Below, one piece after another: positions 1 through 9,325 of a DNA stretch of 64,000 nt (the first letter of the stretch is position 1; every line of letters begins with the position of its first letter). The notes under the pieces were generated by a model. The model had not been told where the DNA came from, made no database searches, and was given only the letters and a program-made list of their open reading frames with translations. This DNA comes from Echinicola pacifica DSM 19836 (GTDB taxonomy: Bacteria > Bacteroidota > Bacteroidia > Cytophagales > Cyclobacteriaceae), in the NCBI RefSeq assembly GCF_000373245.1, contig NZ_KB890739.1, positions 845,099-909,098 on the forward strand, in the 5' to 3' direction. The translations under genes and the position numbers were made by a program.

Positions 1-1265
1 CGGTGTATTTTGATAGGGATAAATTAGAAAAAGTACTTTATAATCTGATCTCCAACGCCTTCAAATATACTCCCAAAAAGGGCAAAATCGAGGTCATCAT
101 TAGTCAGTCAGAGGGCAAGGTACATATCAATGTAAAAGACAGTGGAATCGGGATGGGGCCTGATCACCTGGAGAAGATCTTCGACAGATTCTATGAAATA
201 CCGCATCAAAAAAGTCAGGCCAAGGTAAGCTATGGTTCAGGGATAGGGCTGGCGATAGCGAAGAATGTGATGGACCTGCATAAGGGCGAGCTGCGTGTGG
301 AAAGTGAAGAGGGCCGGGGAAGTGATTTTGTCATGACCCTGCGCATGGGAAGGGAGCACCTTACGGAGGAGGAAATAATCCCTTCCTTCAGAGGCAGTGA
401 AGATATCAGCCAATACAAGGCTTCCGAAGCACTTATGGAAATAGGAGATCACGACCTGTCCAGTGAGGAGGCCGATAGGGAAGCGGAGAAAAACGGCAGC
501 ATCCTTATCGTGGAGGATAATCCTGAAATCGGTCAGTTTATCCAAAGCATTCTTGCTGATGAATATAAGGTGACCCTAGTAGAAAATGGAGCTATTGGTT
601 GCCAAAAAGCCCTATCTATTCAGCCAAACCTCATCATAAGTGATGTGATGATGCCAGTGATGGATGGAATAGAATTCTGCGCAAAGATAAAATCAGATAT
701 TCGCACCAGCCATATTCCTTTTATCCTGCTGACGGCCCGGACTTCTCTGGTGTACAAATATAATGGGCTGGAATCAGGAGCGGATGAGTACCTGAGCAAG
801 CCCTTTGAGGTGAAAGAGCTGCTGCTGAAGTGCAGGAATATCATGACTACTCACAAAAAACTCAAGGAGAAAATCGCCGACACGGGGGAATTTGCCCCTT
901 CCGAGGTAAATGTAAATTCCCGGGATGAGGAGATGATGAAAAACGCCATCCAGACCATCAAAGATAATATTGATAATGAATTTTTTGATATCCAGTTTCT
1001 CTGTGAAGAGCTGGCGATAAGCCGGTCGTTATTATTCACAAAGTTCAAAGCATGGACCAATCAGACCCCTAATGATTTCATTCTCCTGACGCGGATGAAG
1101 AAGGCCGCCAATTTATTTGAACAAGGCAATAATAATATCTCCGAAGTCGGCTATCAAGTAGGATTTAAGAATCCGAATTATTTTTCCAAGACTTTCAAAA
1201 AACATTACGGCCTCAGTCCAAAAGCCTATATAAAAAGGTTTAAAGACAATCTGGGCGTTGAATAG
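1..1265 (+). CDS. Hybrid two-component system regulator HTCS1, 3' part only
   Basis: Only the C-terminal ~420 residues are in the window; the periplasmic sensor, membrane segment and phospho-acceptor His lie off the left edge. The reading frame is open to base 1. Visible parts in order: HATPase_c (N box NLISNAFKYT at visible residues 14-23, G1 box DSGIG 46-50, G2 box GSGIGLAI 78-85); a receiver domain (~165-280) with acidic pocket VEDN, phospho-acceptor Asp214 in SDVMMP and Lys in SKPFEV; an AraC-type helix-turn-helix (~310-415). This architecture is the membrane sensor-regulator that activates neighbouring SusC/D operons. Its AraC domain is close to that of HTCS3 (56791-60933): both carry KFKAWTNQTP and SEVGYQVGFK, so the two may read similar DNA. 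It sits 232 bp upstream of SusC1, its probable target. Family call is firm; ligand unknown. Confidence 0.95.
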   Translation, partial: VYFDRDKLEKVLYNLISNAFKYTPKKGKIEVIISQSEGKVHINVKDSGIGMGPDHLEKIFDRFYEIPHQKSQAKVSYGSGIGLAIAKNVMDLHKGELRVESEEGRGSDFVMTLRMGREHLTEEEIIPSFRGSEDISQYKASEALMEIGDHDLSSEEADREAEKNGSILIVEDNPEIGQFIQSILADEYKVTLVENGAIGCQKALSIQPNLIISDVMMPVMDGIEFCAKIKSDIRTSHIPFILLTARTSLVYKYNGLESGADEYLSKPFEVKELLLKCRNIMTTHKKLKEKIADTGEFAPSEVNVNSRDEEMMKNAIQTIKDNIDNEFFDIQFLCEELAISRSLLFTKFKAWTNQTPNDFILLTRMKKAANLFEQGNNNISEVGYQVGFKNPNYFSKTFKKHYGLSPKAYIKRFKDNLGVE

Positions 1266-1282
1266 TGCAATTTCTGGCTGGT

Positions 1283-1313
1283 TTTGAACTATATCACCTG
1301 TTTTCTGGATAAT
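1283..1313 (+). promoter_or_regulatory. Conserved upstream element, copy 1 (candidate HTCS binding site)
   Basis: A 31-bp stretch ~215 bp before the SusC1 start matches the stretch at 12215-12245 (225 bp before SusC3) at 25 of 31 positions by eye. Shared blocks are TTTGAACTAT, then TCAC after one base, GTTTT after two more, and TGGA after one more. A binding role is inference from conservation and position. Confidence 0.45.
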
Positions 1314-1321
1314 CCTTAAGT

Positions 1322-1330
1322 TAAAATTTG
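1322..1330 (+). promoter_or_regulatory. Candidate -7 promoter element for SusC1 operon
   Basis: TAAAATTTG resembles the Bacteroidota -7 consensus TAnnTTTG with one extra base. It lies inside TTAAAATTTGCCTC (1321-1334), which recurs with one change at 31220-31233 before HTCS2. It would leave a ~168-nt leader. Weak evidence. Confidence 0.3.
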
Positions 1331-1342
1331 CCTCCTTTAGCC

Positions 1343-1358
1343 TAGAGAAATTTCTCTA
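1343..1358. promoter_or_regulatory. 16-bp perfect palindrome upstream of SusC1
   Basis: TAGAGAAATTTCTCTA is a perfect 16-bp inverted repeat without spacer, just downstream of the candidate promoter. It could be an operator for a dimeric regulator. No equivalent was found before SusC3, although the rest of the leader is alike. Confidence 0.35.
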
Positions 1359-1497
1359 ATTGTTAGATGTGAGGTCTTATCAGCTTGAGGTGTTAGTTTA
1401 CAGTGAAGACCAATAAATAGCTATACATTACCATTTTCAATCCTGGTGTCACACATCTAATATTTAAGACAATAACCTAACTTAAATAACCTAGATG

Positions 1498-4400
1498 ATG
1501 AGAAAAAATTACCAATTAGTCAGATTCTGCATTACCCTTGTAGCGGTCATGGCTTTTGTGACGGGCTACGCCCAAGGGCAGACCATAAGGGGTCGGGTCA
1601 TTTCGGAAGACGTTCCAGAGGGATTACCCGGTGTCACAGTTCTGGTCAAAGGAACATCAAATGGAACGGCCACCGATATAGATGGAAATTTTCAGATAGA
1701 AGCATCGCCCACAGATGTTTTAATTTTTAGTTTCATTGGGTACGAATCCCAGGAAATCCCAGTCAATAATAGATCCGTAATTGATATTTCTCTGGCCTTT
1801 GCCGAAACCAGCCTCGATGAGGTGGTGGTCGTGGGCTATGGAGCGCAGAAAAAGGAAAGTGTAGTAGGAGCGATCTCCCAGGTGCAGGGTGAAGACCTCG
1901 TCCGCACAGGACAGCAAAATATTTCTAATGCCCTGACAGGTCAGGTGCCAGGCGTGGTGACGGTGCAGCAATCAGGCATGCCAGGATCCACCGATGCCAA
2001 AATATACATCCGTGGGGTTTCCAGCTTTAGTGGAGATAATCAGCCCTTGGTATTGGTGGATGGGGTAGAGCGAAGCCTCAATAATATTGACCCTTCAGAA
2101 GTGGCTAGCATTTCTGTACTGAAGGATGCCTCCGCCACCGCCGTATATGGTGTCAAAGGTGCCAATGGAGTGATCCTCGTCACCACCAAAAGAGGCCAGG
2201 AAGGTCGTATGGAAATCACGGCAAGTGCCGAGGTGTCCCTGTCGTCTCCATCTATAAAACGGACCATCGAAAATTCATATAACACCCTTGACGCCAGGAA
2301 TACAGTATATCGTAATCGGCAGGAGTGGGGCAGAATCATCAATGATGAAACGCTGGAGCATTACCGAACGCAGGATATGCCTTATGTATATCCGGATTCC
2401 GATCCTTTGGATCTGATGCTAAGCGACTTTGGTGTGGATAAGAAATTTAATGTGTCCGCTCGTGGTGGCACCAAGACCGTAAAGTACTTTGTGTCTTTGG
2501 GTGGCCTGAGCCAAGGAGGATTATTCAAGGATTCCCAGCCCCTATACGATCCAGGGTACCAAAATGAGCGGTATAACTTTAGGATGAACCTGGATTTTGA
2601 CATCACCAAGACCACAAAGGTGTCCATCTCTTCCGGTGGGGTACTGCAGACCACGGATGTGCCGGGATCTACCTATAATTATCTGGTGAACTTCATTCTC
2701 TATGATGCCCCTTACAATACCCCATTTTTATATCCAGACTCATTCTTACAGCAGTATCCGGATGACAAATGGCCTTATCCCGGTGATCGTATGGCAGGAA
2801 GCCTGATCATCCCGGGGGAGACCACCCCTTATTACCTTTATAATGCCTCAGGGACATTCAGAAACTCTAATAATAGGGTGGGAACTGACTTTGGGATTAA
2901 GCAGGACCTGGGATTTATCACTGAAGGACTGACCATGGAAGCTTTGCTTTCTTATAATTTTGAGACCTTCTATAATGCTGGAAATGTAAACTACCAAGGA
3001 GATTATTTTCAGTTTAATATGATAGGCGAAGATGACTATGAATGGACTCGGTATATCAACAAAACGGTGGATAACGAAACCATTATCACTCCGCCGTATT
3101 ATGATGGCACCCGAAGAAATGGTAGCCCTAGGAAAAGTCTCGTTTATAATGCCCGATTAGGCTATACCAAGTCCATCGATAACAGCCATAATATTTCTGG
3201 CCTGGCACTATTTCAGCGAAGAGAAAGCCAGAATGGAGCTTCTTTTCCTCATTACGAAGAAAACTGGGTAGGTCGTGCAACTTATGATTTTAAAGGGAAA
3301 TACCTGGCGGAATTTAATGTAGGCTATACTGGATCAGAGCAGTTTGCGCCAAGCAACCGATTTGGACTTTTTCCGGCCTTTGCCGTGGGCTGGAATGCCG
3401 CCAAGGAAACCTTTATGAAGCAGGCGATTCCATCAATGAATAAGTTGAAATTCCGCTATTCCTACGGTGAAACAGGAAATGACAATACCGGCTCCAACTG
3501 GCTGTACATCTCTGAATATACCAATTCTAAGAATTATGAAACCGGGGATATCAGCAGTAGTGAAGACGTAAGGACCATAAAGGAAGGTAATGTCCCCAAC
3601 CTGGTGGCCCGTTGGGAAAGGTCGGTTAAGAAAAACCTGGGGCTAGAGATTGGGTTTCTCAATGATACCTATACGCTTTCCGTCGATTTATTTGATGAGC
3701 AGAGAGATGGTATTTTGATGGAGCGAAGGGCTATTGCTGACTGGTTTGGGCAGAACACCCAGCCACAGAATATTGGAGGTACCAAAGTCCATGGTTTTGA
3801 AATAGAAGCAGGCTTCAATAAGCAGGTGAACACCATTTACTACTGGGCCAAGGGTAATTTCAACTTCAACGAAAACCGTGTGGTGGCCCGTGATGACCCG
3901 AAGTTAACCCCTGATTATCAGAAGCTGGAAGGCAAGCCTATCGGTCAGCCGAATAATATCTATAATGTGGGCTACTATCAGAATATGGATGAGATGCTCA
4001 ATTACTCTCTAGGGAATAATAACCTTCAAGTACCGGGCACCGATAAGCTATACGACTTCAATGGTGACGGGCTGATCAATGGAAATGATGCGGTGCCAAT
4101 GGGCTTCCCCACACGTCCATTATATACTTTTGGCCTGTCTTCTGGTATGTCGGTGAGCAATTTTGACTTCAGCTTTTTGATCCAGGGGAGCACAGGGGTG
4201 ACGCGGAACCTAGGGAATTTTAATGATCCTATGAGAGACCTGGACAAGCAGGCCATTCTCTTTCAGGGAAGAGCCGATGGGGTGTGGACTCCTGATAATC
4301 GACAGGGCCCCTATGCCGCCTGGGGTGCCTGGAATGCGCAGCAGAAAAACAGGGTGGATGCGAGCTATGCCAGGCTGAAATCCATATCGCTAGGATACAA

Positions 4401-4584
4401 TTTTGAAGGTGAAATTTTAGCACGAATTGGTTTGTCTTCTGCAAGGATATACCTGCAAGGGATAAATCTGCTGACCTATGCCCCGCATATCAGTGACAGA
4501 GATCCGGAGGCAGAGCCTTCCACAGGAAATAATAATTATCCTGTCTCCAAGCGATTCAATTTAGGACTAAAAGTAAGCTTCTAA
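1498..4584 (+). CDS. SusC/RagA-type TonB-dependent outer-membrane transporter (SusC1)
   Basis: Outer-membrane porin that imports oligosaccharides using TonB energy together with its SusD lid. In the 1028-residue product: signal peptide (1-25), carboxypeptidase-D-like beta-sandwich (~29-103), TonB-box-like DEVVVVGYG (~107-115), plug domain (~117-230, with IYIRGVSSF and VLKDASATAVYG), then the 22-strand barrel ending in VSF. A Ca-type loop, DFNGDGLINGND, sits in the late barrel. There is no STN domain and no sigma/anti-sigma gene nearby, so HTCS control is likelier than ECF control. An in-frame ATG at 1495 precedes this one, but alignment of the leader and N-terminus with SusC3 (ATG at 12440) favours 1498. 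SusD1 follows after 18 bp. Confidence 0.95.
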   Translation: MRKNYQLVRFCITLVAVMAFVTGYAQGQTIRGRVISEDVPEGLPGVTVLVKGTSNGTATDIDGNFQIEASPTDVLIFSFIGYESQEIPVNNRSVIDISLAFAETSLDEVVVVGYGAQKKESVVGAISQVQGEDLVRTGQQNISNALTGQVPGVVTVQQSGMPGSTDAKIYIRGVSSFSGDNQPLVLVDGVERSLNNIDPSEVASISVLKDASATAVYGVKGANGVILVTTKRGQEGRMEITASAEVSLSSPSIKRTIENSYNTLDARNTVYRNRQEWGRIINDETLEHYRTQDMPYVYPDSDPLDLMLSDFGVDKKFNVSARGGTKTVKYFVSLGGLSQGGLFKDSQPLYDPGYQNERYNFRMNLDFDITKTTKVSISSGGVLQTTDVPGSTYNYLVNFILYDAPYNTPFLYPDSFLQQYPDDKWPYPGDRMAGSLIIPGETTPYYLYNASGTFRNSNNRVGTDFGIKQDLGFITEGLTMEALLSYNFETFYNAGNVNYQGDYFQFNMIGEDDYEWTRYINKTVDNETIITPPYYDGTRRNGSPRKSLVYNARLGYTKSIDNSHNISGLALFQRRESQNGASFPHYEENWVGRATYDFKGKYLAEFNVGYTGSEQFAPSNRFGLFPAFAVGWNAAKETFMKQAIPSMNKLKFRYSYGETGNDNTGSNWLYISEYTNSKNYETGDISSSEDVRTIKEGNVPNLVARWERSVKKNLGLEIGFLNDTYTLSVDLFDEQRDGILMERRAIADWFGQNTQPQNIGGTKVHGFEIEAGFNKQVNTIYYWAKGNFNFNENRVVARDDPKLTPDYQKLEGKPIGQPNNIYNVGYYQNMDEMLNYSLGNNNLQVPGTDKLYDFNGDGLINGNDAVPMGFPTRPLYTFGLSSGMSVSNFDFSFLIQGSTGVTRNLGNFNDPMRDLDKQAILFQGRADGVWTPDNRQGPYAAWGAWNAQQKNRVDASYARLKSISLGYNFEGEILARIGLSSARIYLQGINLLTYAPHISDRDPEAEPSTGNNNYPVSKRFNLGLKVSF

Positions 4585-4602
4585 AATCTTAATACGACAA
4601 TC

Positions 4603-6450
4603 ATGAAATACAGAATTATATATATAGCCACGCTACTTTTGATACTAGGAAATACCTCCTGTGTAGATTATCTGGACAAGTCTCCCGATGCTACCGCTTT
4701 TTCTGAGGAGGAGGTATTTAGTAGCTATGAAAAAAGCCAGCAGTTTATCGATCAGCTGCTAATCCCGAGTTATTGGGATGCTGATCCATGGGATGATTTG
4801 GCCTGGGGCAATGAGAAGATCAATGGACTGCCACTTCAGATGAACGGTTCCCGCGACAGGATTACCGATGACTGCACTGTGAATACAGGCTCCATGGGCG
4901 AGAGGATGTGGAGAATGCGTAAAGGTGACTTTTATGCCGGCCAGAATGATCAGGATTTCCGCTGGGAGCCGAATCACCGTATGCGATTTATCGTGAAGTG
5001 GAGGGCTATCCGTATTGCCAATATGTCCATAGCCTATATCGATCAGCTGACCAATGCCACCGAGGAGCAGCGGGCTAATATTTTGGGATTAGCCTATTTT
5101 ATGAGGGCACATTTTTACTTTCAGCTGGTCCAAAACTGGGGCGGGATGCCATGGGTGGATGCTCCACTGGATCCTACCTCTGATATGGATTTACCTAGAG
5201 ATGACTATGCGACTTCCATGCAGAAGATCGCCGAATCATTTGATATGGCCGCTGAATATCTGCCAGAAGTCGTGCCCTCTTCCGAGTGGGGAAGACCTTC
5301 CAGGCTCGCGGCAATGGCTTATAAAGCTAAAGCTCTTCTGTGGGCAGCCAGCCCTTTTGCTAATCCGGACAATAATCAGCAGCTGTGGGTGGATGCTGCA
5401 GTGGCAGCTGGCGAAGCCCTGGCGGAAGCAGATCAGTCAGGATACTATTACCTCGTGCCGCTGGAAAAGTGGAGAAACCTCTTTCACGGTGTGGGTGAAG
5501 ATACCTTCCATGAGGTGTTATTTGGCATCCTGCATAAAAATAAGCAGTGGAAAAAAGGTCAGCCTGACTGGAGATACTCCGGTATCAAATCAAAGGCTTT
5601 TGGTAGTGGATCAGGGGGGGAGCCCGTGATGGAAAACCTCGCTCAGTGCTTCACCTGGAGTAATGGTGACCCGATTGACTATTCTACCGAGGAATTTAAG
5701 AAGACGCCTTTTACGGGTGATGGGGTAAATCATACTGGTCGTGACCCAAGATTCGACTTGACCCTACTCTATAATGGCCAGGATAATCCAATGACCGCCA
5801 GAGAAGGTCGTAAGGTAGAAATCTGGAATGAAGCCTATGATAATTCCGTAGCCGAGGAGTTGAAGATCGATGGCCAGGGCTCGCCAGTTGCCGGATATAC
5901 CATCACTGGCTATTATAATTGGAAGCTAAAAGCTGATGCTAACTATAGAAATAACGCACGTACCTCCCACTTATTTAACTTTATCCGTCTGGCCGACTTA
6001 TACCTGTTTTATGCAGAAGCGGCCAACAGAGCCTGGGGACCAAACTCCCCCGCGCAAGGGGTAAATGGCTTCTCCAAATCCTCCGTGCAGGTGCTCAATG
6101 AACTTCGCGCCCGAGCCAATATGCCGGCATTTGATAATTCCACCCCGAGCCTCAGCATAGGCAGTGTGGAGGAATTTGAGCAGAAGATCCGTAACGAGGT
6201 GCGCATCGAGACCGCCTTTGAGGGCAAGCGATTCTATCACCTCAGAAGATGGTACCTCATGACAGACCCTGGTGTCATGGAGCAGCGAGGATTGTACATC
6301 AAGAAAACTGGTCCGGACGAATTTGAGTATTCTGTGGTCCGCGTTGATGAGACTCACCAGATCCAGTGGGAGGAGAAACACTACCTATTCCCAATCGAAA
6401 ATTCTAATATTTTCTTGGGACCTAATTTTAAGCAAAATCCTGGCTGGTAA
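4603..6450 (+). CDS. SusD/RagB-family surface glycan-binding lipoprotein (SusD1)
   Basis: Surface lipoprotein that caps SusC1 and binds glycan. The 615-residue product starts with a lipoprotein signal ending at Cys20 (CVDYLDKSPD follows). The TPR-rich SusD fold is seen in segments such as RAHFYFQLVQNWGGMPWVD, RPSRLAAMAYKAKALLWAASPF and the C-terminal RIETAFEGKRFYHLRRW, the usual family signature. It is the longer SusD type (usual range 500-620). It lies between SusC1 (18 bp upstream) and SusC2 (37 bp downstream), so the two pairs are probably one transcript. Specificity cannot be read from sequence. Confidence 0.95.
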   Translation: MKYRIIYIATLLLILGNTSCVDYLDKSPDATAFSEEEVFSSYEKSQQFIDQLLIPSYWDADPWDDLAWGNEKINGLPLQMNGSRDRITDDCTVNTGSMGERMWRMRKGDFYAGQNDQDFRWEPNHRMRFIVKWRAIRIANMSIAYIDQLTNATEEQRANILGLAYFMRAHFYFQLVQNWGGMPWVDAPLDPTSDMDLPRDDYATSMQKIAESFDMAAEYLPEVVPSSEWGRPSRLAAMAYKAKALLWAASPFANPDNNQQLWVDAAVAAGEALAEADQSGYYYLVPLEKWRNLFHGVGEDTFHEVLFGILHKNKQWKKGQPDWRYSGIKSKAFGSGSGGEPVMENLAQCFTWSNGDPIDYSTEEFKKTPFTGDGVNHTGRDPRFDLTLLYNGQDNPMTAREGRKVEIWNEAYDNSVAEELKIDGQGSPVAGYTITGYYNWKLKADANYRNNARTSHLFNFIRLADLYLFYAEAANRAWGPNSPAQGVNGFSKSSVQVLNELRARANMPAFDNSTPSLSIGSVEEFEQKIRNEVRIETAFEGKRFYHLRRWYLMTDPGVMEQRGLYIKKTGPDEFEYSVVRVDETHQIQWEEKHYLFPIENSNIFLGPNFKQNPGW

Positions 6451-6487
6451 GGACTTAGTGCTATCGTTAATTTCAAAAAGACCTAAA

Positions 6488-9295
6488 ATGATATTTTATA
6501 ATTATAAATTAAAATCACTACTGATTGTCAGCATAGCATGTTTGTCTTATTTCCCCTCCTTTGCCCAGGGGGAAGCGGCCGATCAGGACAGCCTTAAAGT
6601 GACTCCTAAGGAGCAAGTTAGCATCATGTATGGCGAGCGTAGCTATGAGCGATTTGTAGGAAACCAAAACAGCGTCTCAGGGAAAGAACTGATCAACTAC
6701 CCCGCACTGGACGTTCAGGAAGCCCTGGAAGGAAAGCTTCCCGGATTATTTATGCTTCAGGAAAATGGAAATATTGGAGTGGACAATACGGTGTCAGGGG
6801 GCAATTTTGAGTCCTATATCCGAGGAAATACCACCGGATTTATCGTCTTGATAGATGGTTTTGAGCGACCCCTCGCTAATCTAAACCTTGATCAGATCGA
6901 TCACATCCAGGTCTTGAAAGATCCGGTGTCCAAGTCCATGTATGGGGGGAGAATATCCAATGGCATCCTATTAATCACCACCAAGAGAGGGAAGGTATCG
7001 GACAATGAATTTCACGCCAAAGTACAAAGAGGGGTGAAGATCCCCAGCCGTCTGCCTCAATACCTCAATGCGTCGGAGTTTGCAAGTGCTTATAATCAGG
7101 CTCTAAGAAATGACAATGGAGGGCAGATCCCTGATGGACTCGGATATAGCGATGAGGCGATAGCCGCCTATGCCGACCAATCCAGACCTATGCAGTATCC
7201 CGATGTCGATTATTATGGCCAGTTTCTGAATAATTCCATGAATATAGCTCGCTATGACGTAGAATATACCGGCGGTACCGATAAGACACGCTATTATTTC
7301 CAGACAGGCATTCAGAACGAAGGTGGCTTGGAGAAATATGGAAATAATGCTACAGGCATGGATATGTACCACGTGCGTGGCAATCTGGATGCTCACTTCA
7401 ATGATAATATAAAAGTGATCGCTGACTTCTCTGGATACCTGGGGGAAAAGCAATATCCCCGTTTATTTAATATCAACACCCTTTCTTCCCGCTATCCAAA
7501 TGCCTACCCTATTTTGGTGGCTCCTGACAGTGTGGGCGGCACCGCCTCCTTCAAGGACAATCCCTATGGTGGACAGGTGCAAAGTGGCTTCATCAAGGAG
7601 ACTTATTTCCAGATGCAGACCAACCTGGGATTTGAGTTTAACCTCGATAATGTGCTGAAGGGCCTTAGCCTTAAGCCGACTTTTGCGCTGGACTTATATA
7701 ACCAGCAAAATATGAATAAAGGCAATACCGTGGGGATCTATGAGGTCACCTCTTTCGATGAAGAAGGAAACCCCTTGGAAATCGAGGAGCGACAAAAGGA
7801 AAACCTAGCCACCTCCCAAAATCTGGGAGATGATGAATATGTGAGACGCTGGGCCTTCAATATGCTGACTTCCTGGCATAGAAAATATGATGATCATGCG
7901 ATTTCTGCGGACCTGCTTTTTCTCATTTTAGATGAAAATGAAGCCTATAGGTTTGATAATTATAAAAGACAAAATATCACCGCAAGGACCAATTATTCCT
8001 ATCAGGGAAAATATACCGTCGAAGGTTCCTTAAACTATGCCGGCTCAAGCAGCTATGCCAAAGAAAATCGCTTTAAGCTCTTCCCAGCAATAGGGGCTGG
8101 CTGGGTACTCTCTAAGGAGGAGTTTCTGAAGGATAATTTGTCTCTGGACTTCTTACGCCTCAATGCCACTTGGGGTGTGATGGGAGATGGCAATATCCCC
8201 AACCGCCTCTGGATAGACACCTGGGATCTCAAGGTGGAGGACTACAGAATCAATAGCTCCAACCCGCTGTCCACCTCGAAGTTTTCCAGAATTGCCAATC
8301 CTCTTATCGACTGGCCTACCATCCGTGAAATGGATATTAATATAGAAGCCCGTCTTTTTAATCGGCTTGGGATGAAGGTGAGTTATTTTAATTATCTGAC
8401 CAAAGGAACCTTGAGCAAAGGCGATAACCTTACGCCTGCCATCCTTGGTGGAGATGATTTCCTGCCTCAGCAGAATTTTGGGGAGACGAAGATGGAGGGA
8501 GCAGAGGTAGAAGTAAATTACCATGCGAAGGCCAACAACTGGACCTTTGATATTGCTACGCATATGACGATCTCCAAAAGTGAGAAACTCAAGATCAACG
8601 AGCTGGCAGATCCTAATTATAGCAGCGTGGGCGATGCCACAGATGATGTGCGTGGGTATAATGCGATAGGCTATTATACTCAGCAGGACATCAATGATGC
8701 TATTGCAGGCCTGGGACCGAGTCCTTCTTTCCTTGATCCGGCGGATTTGAGAGTAGGAAATATCAAGTATGAAGATGTCAATGGAGATAATATCATCGAT
8801 AAATATGATAAGAATGTCATCGGAAATCGCTCCCCACGCTTGATGTATGGAGCCAATATTAATATAGGATTTAAGAGCTTTGAGTTATATGCCTCTTTTC
8901 TAGGCTATGGCAAGTTTGATAGGCTCCTGAATAATAGCACTTATTATAGTATATATGATAATAGGAAATATTCTACCGTGGTAAATGATGGCTTGCCCAA
9001 TGGGAATTCTCATCCACAGCTGACCACAGGCACCCCGACCAATGATATCCAGACTTCCTCTTATTGGGTGGCGGATGGATCTTTCTTGAAGCTTAGAAAT
9101 GTGGCCTTGTCCTATACCCTGCCATCGAGAATCTCGGACCTGCTTCACCTGAAGCAGGTGAAACTGTACGCCTATGGCACCAATTTATTTTCTATCTCGA
9201 AAATAGAAAAGCTGGATCCGGAGTCTTTGAGTGCCGGGGTGTCGGATTACCCCTTGTTTAGCACCTATGCCGGTGGCCTGTCCATTTCATTCTAA
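6488..9295 (+). CDS. Short SusC-like TonB-dependent transporter without N-terminal beta-sandwich (SusC2)
   Basis: The 935-residue product has a signal peptide (1-27, ending SFAQG), then ~15 residues, then EQVSIMYGERSY where other SusC proteins have the EVVVVGYG box, then the plug (~62-180, with YIRGNTTGF and VLKDPVSKSMYGG) and a barrel ending SISF. The carboxypeptidase-D-like domain of ~75 residues found in the other five SusC proteins is absent. The open frame extends back to 6272 inside SusD1, but only the ATG at 6488 gives a signal peptide. SusD2 follows after 30 bp. It is probably a transporter of the same complex class, with a modified TonB contact. Confidence 0.9.
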   Translation: MIFYNYKLKSLLIVSIACLSYFPSFAQGEAADQDSLKVTPKEQVSIMYGERSYERFVGNQNSVSGKELINYPALDVQEALEGKLPGLFMLQENGNIGVDNTVSGGNFESYIRGNTTGFIVLIDGFERPLANLNLDQIDHIQVLKDPVSKSMYGGRISNGILLITTKRGKVSDNEFHAKVQRGVKIPSRLPQYLNASEFASAYNQALRNDNGGQIPDGLGYSDEAIAAYADQSRPMQYPDVDYYGQFLNNSMNIARYDVEYTGGTDKTRYYFQTGIQNEGGLEKYGNNATGMDMYHVRGNLDAHFNDNIKVIADFSGYLGEKQYPRLFNINTLSSRYPNAYPILVAPDSVGGTASFKDNPYGGQVQSGFIKETYFQMQTNLGFEFNLDNVLKGLSLKPTFALDLYNQQNMNKGNTVGIYEVTSFDEEGNPLEIEERQKENLATSQNLGDDEYVRRWAFNMLTSWHRKYDDHAISADLLFLILDENEAYRFDNYKRQNITARTNYSYQGKYTVEGSLNYAGSSSYAKENRFKLFPAIGAGWVLSKEEFLKDNLSLDFLRLNATWGVMGDGNIPNRLWIDTWDLKVEDYRINSSNPLSTSKFSRIANPLIDWPTIREMDINIEARLFNRLGMKVSYFNYLTKGTLSKGDNLTPAILGGDDFLPQQNFGETKMEGAEVEVNYHAKANNWTFDIATHMTISKSEKLKINELADPNYSSVGDATDDVRGYNAIGYYTQQDINDAIAGLGPSPSFLDPADLRVGNIKYEDVNGDNIIDKYDKNVIGNRSPRLMYGANINIGFKSFELYASFLGYGKFDRLLNNSTYYSIYDNRKYSTVVNDGLPNGNSHPQLTTGTPTNDIQTSSYWVADGSFLKLRNVALSYTLPSRISDLLHLKQVKLYAYGTNLFSISKIEKLDPESLSAGVSDYPLFSTYAGGLSISF

Positions 9296-9325
9296 TCCTA
9301 TTATAAGTCACTTAAAGAGAATATT

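Noticed and set aside
6272-6487. Upstream in-frame start for SusC2 overlapping SusD1 by ~180 bp
   Set aside because: The extra 72 residues are a frame-shifted reading of SusD1 and precede a normal signal peptide at 6488.
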